In this document: piece by piece, positions 56,301 through 64,000 of the stretch | How the letters are laid out: each line of letters opens with the position of its first letter | Numbering within the stretch: the stretch's first letter is position 1 | NCBI GenBank assembly: GCA_027625915.1 | Contig: JANTQA010000045.1 | Location: forward strand, 1,798,001 to 1,862,000 | Reading direction: 5' to 3' | DNA: 64,000 bases | Source of the DNA: Anaeramoeba flamelloides | Taxonomy: Eukaryota; Metamonada; Anaeramoebidae | Translations under genes and position numbers: made by a program | Notes under the pieces: generated by a model | Told to the model about the DNA's origin: nothing | Seen by the model: the letters and a program-made list of their open reading frames with translations, nothing else | Databases searched by the model: none

Positions 56301-59096
56301 TTTTGGAAATACCTTTTAGTACATAACGTGTCGGTTTGTTTTTAATTGAAATTAACCATTGGGAAAAAAGATCAACACAATTTTTAATTTCGAACATTAA
56401 TAGAAACTGAAAATTAAAAGTAAGATCAATTATAAAAGAAAAAATAAATGATTAAAGACAAAATGAAGGATTCAACACAATAACAGTTTTTATAATACTA
56501 TCTTTTGGTTGGGATTTTTCTTTGTTTAATCAATTATTAAAAATTTCTTGAAAAAAGTGATTATTTTTTCAAGATCTCCAAAAATAACAAATCGTATTTT
56601 GATAAAAAAGGAGATTTAAATTGTTTTTGTTGATTTGATTGATAATAATAAATATGAAAAAATTTTTGAAGTTAATTGGTTTCTTCTATTAATTGATTTT
56701 ACTTTACGTTTTCAGGTTTGACTAAGGCCTCCAAATAAAAATCATATTGTACTTTTTTTGCTCGTTTCGCTTTTTTCCTCAAACTATGAGGTCAACAATG
56801 AACAATAGTAAAATTATGGAAATTCTTGGTAACACAATGACAATTCTCATCCATGCCAATTAGGAATTGTCTGTACATGTGGTGGTATTTGAGTAATTCA
56901 TAGGAAAAAAAATCTTCACTTTCAATTTTCTTTTTCTTTTACAAATAGAGTTTTCAAATAAGTGGGTTGTGATTGGTGTCTTTATTTATTTGTTTTTTTC
57001 TTTCTTTTTGCATTGGTACACATTGGGTTTTATTGAAGAACTAAGAACCCCGAAATGAAAAGAATCTTGACGAATACTGATAAATTCAAATAGATTTTTG
57101 AAAATTTTTAGTTCATTTTTCATTTTGTAAAATTTTTTACTTTGGCTTTGATTTAAAGCATTTCATTCGTCACAATGTTAAGAAGCATTTTAAATTAGTT
57201 GGTCCTTCAAAAAATTCTTTTTTCAAGAACTGTTTTATATGCGCTGTTTTTAAAGTAGAGTTTATAAGATTTAGCTGTTGAGAGAAAAATGTTGGACAGC
57301 AATTTTAATTGGGAACATTAATAGAAACTGAAAATGATTTTTAATTTCTTTCGTTTGTGAAATAACTAAAGAAAATAACAATAATCTACTTATTAGAATA
57401 ACGATTAATGTAATTCTACTTATTCAAAACCTTATCTCTGATAATCTAAAGCAAGTTTAAAAATTACCATTTTCAGAATTAATAGTAAACTTTACTACAA
57501 CTTGGATTTTTGTTAAAATAGCATGATCTACTTTTAGTTATCAACCTTTCAAATGAGTATTCTACACACACCGCAGATTAATGAACTTGTAACACATTTA
57601 AACCTGGATTTATATAAAATTCACCAAGTTATCAATAGGATTTGATTTTCAATTTCAGTAATGTTCCCAATTAAAAATGGTTTCCAACCATTTTTTCTGT
57701 GTCCAACATTTTTCTCTCAACTGGAAACAAAAATGGAAAATGAACTAAAAATTGTTTGTACTTTTTTTGAATTTATCGGTAATTTAAAAAAAACAACAAT
57801 CAGATGAAATTTTATCCCATTTAAATTTCAAATAAAGTTAGTTCCACTTTTAAGGCACAGACTTCAACGAAAATTAAGTCACAATAAAAATCTCAAATTA
57901 AGGCACAAAATTTCAGATTCTGGTAAAATAAATTGTGTCAAAAAAAATTACAAAATTTGTGCCTTAATTTGAGATTTTTTTGTGTCTTTAAATTTTTGTT
58001 GAAAGTTTGTGCCTTAGAAGTGAAACTGACTGTACCATTATTCACTAATTTTCAAAAAGGGTTGTTGTTTTTTGTTTTTGACTTTTTAAAAGCCTATCGT
58101 TCGTCACACCATATACTTGATTGTTTTTAATTGGCGTTAGTTACTCAGAAAAATTATTAATTTTTTTTTTCATTAAAAAGGTGAGACAATGAAAATTCCT
58201 AGAAAAGAAAAAATACTCTTGAATATCCATCATTTTGGCTTAGCCGTATGTGTAGTAATAATATTTTCTGTCAAACTTGTTTGTGTTGAAATAAACTTTT
58301 CTTTGTTGTTTTATTTGTTTGTGGTGTTTTTTTTGATTTTCTAATAATTTCCAAACATAAATAATGGGGTTTGATTGAAATTATCCAAAATTTTTGAACA
58401 AGATGAATAATCCTTTGTTTTTGAATGTTTATTGACCTTAAAATGGATATAAATGATTTTTGAGAATTTGGTTAGAGCCCAAAAAAGGAAAGGAAAAAGG
58501 AAAAAGGAAAAAGGAAAAGAAAAAGGAAAGGGAAAAAAAAAGAAAAAAGAAAAAAGGATAAAAATGATTGTTACTTGTAAATAAGGATCTTCAAATTTGC
58601 TTAAATAGCCGATTAAATGCTCAATAATTCCTGAAGCGATAACCATATTACAGGACTGGATAGTCCCTTTTGTTACAAGTTTTCGAACTAATATGATGTG
58701 CTTATAAACCTGAGCTTGTTCTCCCTTGTTCAAAACACCCTGGTATCGAAAAAGATCGTTTGGCTATTTCAAGAGTGGAAAAGGATTTGTGTTTAAAAAT
58801 TCAAGGATTCAAGAATTTCCTTTGAAAAGCCTCTTTAATTGGAACAGTTTTTAAAAATCAGAAATTGGATTCCTTACCTGTGGTTTTGGAAGTTTTTCCC
58901 ATTCCGAAACATCAATCGATGGTGTTATTAGTGATGTTGGTGCTGCGCGAAAGCGTAATCTTTGGAGTTTTCTTTCCCGTTGCCGTTTCGAGAGTGTAAA
59001 TGAAAGTGTTGCTCTTCGATCCATCGAAGTTTGATGATCTCTTGTTTTAAAGTATTTTTTTTTTCTTTTTTCTAATTTCTTTTGGAAATAAGACAT
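50324..59096 (-). CDS. Importin-alpha (karyopherin alpha), five exons, 512 aa
   Basis: Adaptor that binds nuclear localisation signals and docks on importin-beta. Exons: 59096-58878, 58739-58575, 53742-53419, 53296-53133, 50990-50324. Junction phases are 0, 0, 0 and 2 and all join without a stop, giving 512 residues, close to the usual 520-540. Donors are GTAAGG, GTAACA, GTAATT and GTAATT; acceptors CAG, AAAG, TTAG and ATAG. Exon 1 carries an arginine/lysine-rich IBB domain (KKKYFKTRD, SKRQRERKLQRLRFR). ARM repeats follow: LVTKGTIQSC to SKFEDPYLQ, VRIFGQIAD, AIWILGSMA, DCCWGLANL, FKCIGNII, YWTLSNICKG, FCLSNICLYG. The tail is acidic (NDESNDFEIELEN). Several Trp/Asn positions that hold cargo in the major groove are changed (see findings). 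Introns 2 (4.8 kb) and 4 (2.1 kb) are filled with repeats, introns 1 and 3 are 138 and 122 bases. Start: ATG of the IBB exon. Confidence 0.9.
51501..52194 (-). mobile_element. R1 element copy B (694 bp, cleanest copy)
   Basis: Reads TTAAGGGTCTAGTCATTTAC at the left and, inverted, TTAAGGGTCGAATCATTACG at the right, so both borders are TTAA and the terminal repeats are about 20 bases. The interior carries an inner inverted pair, AAAAAGCGCCAAAGAG near 51930 against CTCTTTGGCGCTTTTTT near 52022. It sits in intron 4 of importin-alpha. Non-coding; piggyBac-type target choice is inferred from TTAA. Confidence 0.85.
52195..53132. other. Intron 4 of importin-alpha, repeat-bearing part
   Basis: Contains a small R4 unit (next entry), a (TA)n tract at 52954-52973 and otherwise AT-rich DNA. 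Confidence 0.5.
52503..52622 (+). repeat. R4 decamer/palindrome array D (short)
   Basis: Decamers AAGTGCCTTA, GAGTGTCGTA, GAGTGCCGTG are followed by one palindrome around AAGAAATAAAAAGAAAA (52552-52605) and a closing AAAACCTAACGGC. It is the smallest unit seen and so the simplest view of the R4 plan. Confidence 0.75.
53743..54324. other. 3' part of importin-alpha intron 2
   Basis: AT-rich with ATT/AAT runs. Probably includes the branch site, but nothing specific can be named. Confidence 0.4.
54325..54961 (-). repeat. R4 decamer/palindrome array E (largest)
   Basis: Read on the minus strand it begins with AAGTGTTATT, AAGTGCCGTC, AAGTATCTTA, GAGTGCCTAGG. It then runs through at least five palindromic blocks (one perfect for about 35 bases per arm around 54606-54675) and ends near ACAGACACGATTT. 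It lies in importin-alpha intron 2, directly behind a LINE-like coding remnant. Confidence 0.75.
54962..55102 (-). mobile_element. LINE-like C-terminal remnant, copy 3 (fragment)
   Basis: An open piece reads SIKEIHGKLIHKCKYEPL and GSLKQFLNKNLGIWK. The end resembles the end of copy 2 near 24420-24460, and in both cases an R4 decamer array follows immediately. Decayed fragment. Confidence 0.45.
55092..55735 (-). mobile_element. R1 element copy D, worn
   Basis: Same order of blocks as copy B (AAAATTGCTCTTCTTTGGGT, then the GTTTAAAACAAAT stretch and the AAAGTCGCCAAAGAGCGACAC inner repeat arm), but the outer ends are missing or unrecognisable. In importin-alpha intron 2. Confidence 0.65.
55775..56335 (+). 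repeat. R7 dispersed repeat, copy 2 (no R2 insertion)
   Basis: Uninterrupted counterpart of 7430-8115, including TGGTCGTACATTGTTTT and AAAAAAAGTGCTATTTTT. The sequence GTATTAATATTAAAC near 56203-56217 is the empty version of the site filled by R2 in copy 1. In importin-alpha intron 2. Confidence 0.75.
56336..57834. other. Middle part of importin-alpha intron 2
   Basis: About 1.5 kb of AT-rich DNA. TTTTTAATTTC...GGGAACATTAATAGAAACTGAAAAT-like sequence occurs twice (near 56390 and 57315), a short direct repeat about 0.9 kb apart. No exon recognised. Confidence 0.35.
57835..58034 (+). mobile_element. R2 MITE copy 4
   Basis: Inverted arms GTTCCACTTTTAAGGCACA and TGTGCCTTAGAAGTGAAAC with an A/T loop, right border GACTG-TA. 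In importin-alpha intron 2. Confidence 0.85.
58482..58560. repeat. AAAAAGG purine tract just inside importin-alpha intron 2
   Basis: (GGAAAAA)n-like tract, a C/T tract on the coding strand, beginning about 15 bases after the donor of exon 2. A similar C/T tract follows the exon 1 donor of the CH-RasGAP gene (31190-31225). Confidence 0.75.
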
Positions 59097-59728
59097 CTTG
59101 TTGGTTTTTTGAAGAAAAATGAAAAGATGAAAAAATTATTTTTCTTTTTTTTTTAATTTTTTGTTTTCCGTAACGGAAACCAATTGGCTTTTTTCTCAGA
59201 TAAGTTGTTTTTGTGTTTGTTGAATGAATAAGATCGAAATCCTTTGCTTAATAAGGAACTAGGAAATGCCATAATATTTCAATTGTTGGAATCACCTCAT
59301 CTAGTAGTAATCATTCCTCAAATCTTATATATCCTCGAAAAACTTTTCATGATAATATATCAATTGTAACTTTAGTAATCCTAAAGTATAAATTGTAAAT
59401 AATTTTCACTATCTTTTTCATTTTTTTCTCTTTTCCAAATAAAGTTTTCAAATAAGTTGGTTGGGTGTGGTTCTCTATTTATTTATTTGATCCCTTTAGT
59501 AATAAAATATAAAGTATTTTAAGGATTTAGATAACAAAAGTCAAAATCATTTACTGGTTTTTGAATTCTAAATGGGAAACAAATTTCACTTCCTTTTCTA
59601 TATTTTTTTTAGAAGAAATAGATTTAAGAAAGAAGTAGTTGTAATTTCTGGCTTCTATTTGAAAAAGAGGTATTATGAAAATGAAGTGAAAATTACTCCT
59701 ACTTATTTCTCAAATACCAGTAGTAAAT
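59097..59728. promoter_or_regulatory. Upstream region of importin-alpha
   Basis: AT-rich with T-rich leader directly before the ATG. Holds the presumed promoter and 5' UTR; no motif can be named. A plus-strand frame at 59572-59814 overlaps R3 and is judged chance. Confidence 0.35.
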
Positions 59729-60200
59729 TTTCTGTGATCAAAATAATGTGTTCAAGGAGTATAATCTGTGTTTCAAAATATAATCTGTGCCTTTTTTTCT
59801 TCTTGTTCCAATGAAACATCCAATCGGTAACCAGTAGTATACCTAATTTCAAATTAATTTTGAATGTTTACTCCTTGATATCTCAAATAAATTTTAGATT
59901 AGGAATGCAATTTGTTGAAATTTTTTCCTAATTTTCACAATTTTTTTAAATTTTTTGTTTTTTTGATATAAAAAATTTTAACAAAAATAAACTCCATTTT
60001 TTGAGATAAATTTTGCAATTTGACCTTTTTTTTTTTTTTTCTCTTCAAATAATATAACCACAAGTAATCAGTACCATATATAACTTGGGTTTATTGTCAG
60101 TTTCTTTGATCGGTTAATGTATAGGTCTTCTATAACAAAAATAAACACTTTTTAATTTTGAAACACGGTTTTAAACTTTTTGACAACATTATTTCCAAAT
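59729..60200 (-). mobile_element. R3 MITE copy d, moderately worn
   Basis: Left end CTGTGATCAAAATAATGTG, interior GGTTTATTGTCAGTTTCTTTG and TTAATGTATAGGTCTTCTATA, and a worn right end near GACAACATTATTTCC. Same direction as copy c. Confidence 0.75.
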
Positions 60201-63200
60201 TCTTATCATAAAACAATTATTTTGATGAAGAAGATAAAAATCTTATTTTCTGTGTTTAAAAGAATTTTAAAAAAAACACACTTTCAAAATAAAATAATAA
60301 AGCCTGAAATTAATTTTCTATAAGAAATCTGTTTAATTTCAAAAAATTGCAATAATTATTTTTAGGAGGGAAGCAAAATTTACCGATTTTGAGTGACACA
60401 TTTATGCCAAACTAAATTCTTCAAATCATTTCCATGGCCAAATAACTTAATATTTACCTAAATATGAGTGTAATAAATCCATAATATAATATATTAACCT
60501 ACCAATTAAAAAATGAAATCATAAAATTTAAAAAAGTTATCAAGAAACAATAATTAAAAAAAATCATTTATTTCTTGATTTTATCTGTAAAATTTGATAA
60601 AATTACTTCTTCTCAACTTGGTTTTTATTTTTCATTTCTGTATGGATAAACTTTTTATTCGAAAAATTCTAAAGTACCAAGTTACTTCCCTTTTCAAAAA
60701 AATTTCCCAAATAGATTCCAAATCCTATTTTGAATTTTATTTCATCTTACTCTAGTTTTGGTTCAGAAAATAGGATATTTTTTCAATTTTTCTTCATTAA
60801 ATATGGATTTATTGGATTTTTAGTTTTGGATTGATAGTTATTTATTTTTGATACAAAATGAAAACTCAAAATTATTCTGATTTCGAATTTCAATTTTTTC
60901 TCAATTTTATGTTTTTCTTTGAGTTGAATCCTTTGTAAATGTTTTTTTATTTCGAGAATTTAACTCGTTTACTTTATTTTTTGAAAGAGTATCCTTTATT
61001 TTGGCTTTTTTTGATAAAAATATTAGAAAATGGATTTAGAAATCAAATTTATAAAATAAAATTTTGTAAAATAATAATAAAAAGTTATGCGATAAAAAAT
61101 CCCATATAATAAATTGTTTGTTCTCATCCAGTAAGTATCTAAAGAAAACAAAACTCGAAAATATTCTTTGAATTTTTTTTTATTTTTTTCATTCTAGATT
61201 TCATCAAATTTCTTTGTTTAAAGCTGATCTTTCTTGTTTGAACTTCAAAAAGAAAAGAATTATTTCACATGGGCATCTAATCTGGAAGATTTTTTTGTTT
61301 TATTCAAAGTTTGATTTCAAAAATTACATTAAACACCTTTCTAAATCTAAAATATTAATTTTAAAAAACCAAAAAATTAATATAGATTAATGTCCAAAAA
61401 ATTGAAAAATTAAATATTCAACTCTGATTTAATTAGTGTTCTTTTTCAAGTATTGAAATTGAGCAATGAATGATATTTTGGTTTAAAAGTTGCAATATAC
61501 AATAGTATCCAAAAATATTATTTTTTTTAGTAAGTTTTTTTGAATCAAATATTTTCAAAACAGTATAAAGTACCAAATTACTTAAATTTGAAAATTCTTT
61601 AATTTTTCTATTCAAAGTAGACTTAGAATCATTTTTTTCATTTTTGATGGACAAAACAACCAAACCATTCAATTAAAAATTCCCTCAACTATTTTTTTAA
61701 AACCAATAAAATTCAACATAAAACCTAAATAAATACATTCTAAGTTGATTATTCTAAATCAAAATTTAAACCATATTTATTACAGTGTGTTAATAATGCC
61801 CTCTAGATGAAAAGTATAAATAGGATTACTTGTATTTCTCAAAATCTCAAATATTTTTTAACAAATAAAACTATTTCAAATTAATAAATATAATATAAAA
61901 AATCAATAGATATTATTAAATAACCTATTGTAATAATAATAATTTGCTTTTTATTCTCTGAATATTTGAAAACAAAAAATTATAATATTTTTTTTTTTTC
62001 AAGAAATCAAAAAAATTATCAAAAATAAAATAGATGATCAATTTTTTTTGATCTCCAAAAATTTAACAGTTAATTTATTATTAATTTTTTTTTTTTCAAA
62101 CAATATTTAAATTAAAATGTTATTTGTTCATAACAAGTCTTATAAATTGCCAAAAGAGGAATTTTCTGAAAAAAAAATGTTTTTTAAAATTCTTATTTTT
62201 TGTTTTGGATCCTAAAATTTAGACCAAAATGATAGTTCATTTTACTTAATATTCAATTTGGAAAAAATAAATATTTTTAAAAATGATAACTCGTTTCTTT
62301 AAAGTTGATAAATAGTTTTTTTATTACTTGATTGTATCCCTATGAAAAGAAGTACTCTATTAACTAAACTAAAATTCAGAATTTTCCACACAGCTAAAAC
62401 TTTCCAAACAATCACAATAATACAATTTCATTGAAATTGGAGATAATTTTGATTTTTGTAAAATATGAAAATCATTTTTTCATCTTTTAGTTTTTGTTTT
62501 CATTTCATTGTTTTGGATTACGTAATTGGCTTCGTTGGATCAAATTTTTTCTACAAGGTTTGTATTATGTTAAAGTTGAGTTGTTCCAAATAGAAGAACT
62601 CAAATAAAATTAGTTGGTAGTATCTAACCATTTGATCTATCAATATTCCTAATAGAATTTAAACAAATTTACTAATGTATTTTTTTATATTGCTCTCTCC
62701 AAAATTTTTAACACACCCTTGATTTATTTGTATTGATAATTATTTATTTATTGTTTTGTGAGTATTGTAATTTATAAAAAGGTTTTAACATTTCAATTAG
62801 TGAATGGTTCTAATTTGGTAAATCTTCTAGAATTGATTAAATAAGTTTTTTTTTTTCACAAATCGAATTTTGGTGTGTTAAAAATTTTGAATTGGGGTTT
62901 AGGTAGAAAAAAATAAAAATAAACAAGAATCCCTAATCTCTTCAGTGGATGAATATTGTTGAAATATGTTAGAAAAAGTGAGTTTTTTGAAAAGAATAAC
63001 TTTTTTATCTTGACGAACTAATTCTTTTGCAAAATATAATTGTTCAACAAATTCAAATATGCTTTTGATAATAGTATAAAAAGGGTTAATTTTATTAAAT
63101 TAAATTTACCCCCCCCCCAAACACACACACACAAAATCCAAAATTTTATAATAAGAGGTAATTAACAGGATTTTGAAGATTTGTGAGTTATTATTAAAAC

Positions 63201-63406
63201 TATAAAGCTTAATTTCAAAAATAAGGAAATATTTTTCATCAGAAAAAAATTTTTTTAATTGTTTTTTTTTTTTCAATAATAATGTAATTTATTAAAATTT
63301 TTAGAGATAATAACTATATATATATATCTTAATAAATAAACAATCTAGTGTAATCATTTAATTTTTTACAAGAAAAAAGAAAAAAAAGAGTAAATGAGTG
63401 TGCCCC
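60201..63406. other. AT-rich intergenic DNA
   Basis: About 3.2 kb. An 80-codon open stretch at 61433-61672 on the minus strand (GLVVLSIKNEKNDSKSTLN) is protein-like in codon mix but begins right after a stop with no ATG or AG, so it is not called. A C9 run followed by (CA)n lies at 63112-63133. Confidence 0.4.
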
Positions 63407-63606
63407 TATAGTCAGTTCCACTTTAAGGCACAAACTTTCAACGAAATTTAAAGCACAATAAAAATCTCCAATTAAGGCGCAAAATTCAGATTCTAGTAAA
63501 ATAAATTGTAAAAATAACAAATTACAAAAAATGTGCCTTAATTTGAGATTTTTCTGTACCTTAAATTTCGTTTTAATTTTGTAGCTTAAAAATGGAACTG
63601 ACTGTA
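63407..63606 (+). mobile_element. R2 MITE copy 5
   Basis: From TATAGTCAGTTCCACTTT to AAAATGGAACTGACTG-TA, with good inverted arms of about 80 bases and TA borders. Confidence 0.85.
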
Positions 63607-63985
63607 ATTTTGAAATTTAGTTTCTTTTCCCAATCACTTTTAACTAGCTTTGTAAATGATTTTAAGACGTATTAGTATTATTTATGTAGTTTTTAAGAAA
63701 TTTTGATAATTTATAATTTTTAAAAAAATGTTTAACATGATTTTTAATTATTAAATATGAATTGAACCTGAAAATAAAAAAGTAACATCAATTTAAAAAA
63801 AAAGAAACTAATTAACTTCAAAAAATAATTCTTTATATTATTTACAATCAAGAATCTAATAAAATATTGATCTAAGTTTGTGCAAGGTAATTTGCAATTT
63901 TGGAGATCTTAAAAATAGGTAAATTTTTTCAACAAATTTTTAATAATTGATCAAATAAATGAAAATTCTAACCGAAAGATCGTAA

Positions 63986-64000
63986 TACAGTCAGTTCCAC
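63986..64000 (+). mobile_element. R2 MITE copy 6, cut by the window end
   Basis: The last 15 bases, TACAGTCAGTTCCAC, are the exact R2 left end. The rest lies outside the window. Confidence 0.6.

Noticed and set aside
61433-61672. 80-codon minus-strand open stretch
   Set aside because: Codon mix is protein-like, but there is no ATG, no AG acceptor before it and no domain.

Overview
The window is nuclear DNA of a very AT-rich unicellular eukaryote. Coding exons are separated by long A/T-rich stretches. Spliceosomal GT-AG introns are present. Proteins carry long K/E, N and Q runs. The style (KEKEKE and NNN tracts, partly intronless genes) recalls Anaeramoeba-like or amoebozoan protists, but I cannot fix the taxon from sequence alone. 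No tRNA, rRNA or CRISPR was seen.

Six protein genes can be supported. (1) 2453-4507 (-): SSRP1/Pob3 subunit of the histone chaperone FACT, no intron. (2) 11665-15699 (+): a 1344-residue protein with an RNase H/transposase-like core that appears to have lost two of three acidic residues, plus two C-terminal zinc fingers. (3) 21931-31566 (-): a CH-domain plus RasGAP protein that I assemble from four exons whose phases match. (4) 36215-39271 (-): an EDC4/Ge-1/Varicose-like mRNA-decapping scaffold. (5) 44507-45560 (+): a two-exon gene for a disordered protein of unknown role. (6) 50324-59096 (-): importin-alpha, five exons, 512 residues, complete from the IBB domain to the acidic tail. These look like independent housekeeping and signalling genes, not a cluster with a shared task. 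Four serve gene expression or nuclear traffic (FACT, EDC4, importin-alpha, possibly the zinc-finger protein).

The space between and inside the genes is full of decayed mobile DNA. I give families local names. R1: about 0.7 kb, ends in TTAAGGGTC, four copies. R2: about 200 bp foldback Tc1/mariner-type MITE ending in TA-CAGTCAGTTCCAC, six copies. R3: 482 bp MITE ending in TA-CAGTGATCAAAATAA, about five copies. R4: arrays of 10-bp repeats joined to strings of palindromes, often in or behind LINE remnants. R5: foldback repeat, two copies. R7: unclassified repeat, three copies. R8: one 2-kb element with long terminal inverted repeats. Long introns of genes 3 and 6 (2.1-4.8 kb) are filled with these elements while their other introns are 122-280 bp.

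Points most worth a second look: the inactivated transposase-like zinc-finger protein; altered cargo-groove residues in importin-alpha; the R4 decamer/palindrome arrays; a three-deep nest of MITEs at 5454-6598; a natural empty site that proves TA duplication by R2; two isolated perfect or near-perfect hairpins at 16446-16546 and 46111-46215; and a steep 5'-to-3' fall in GC within genes.
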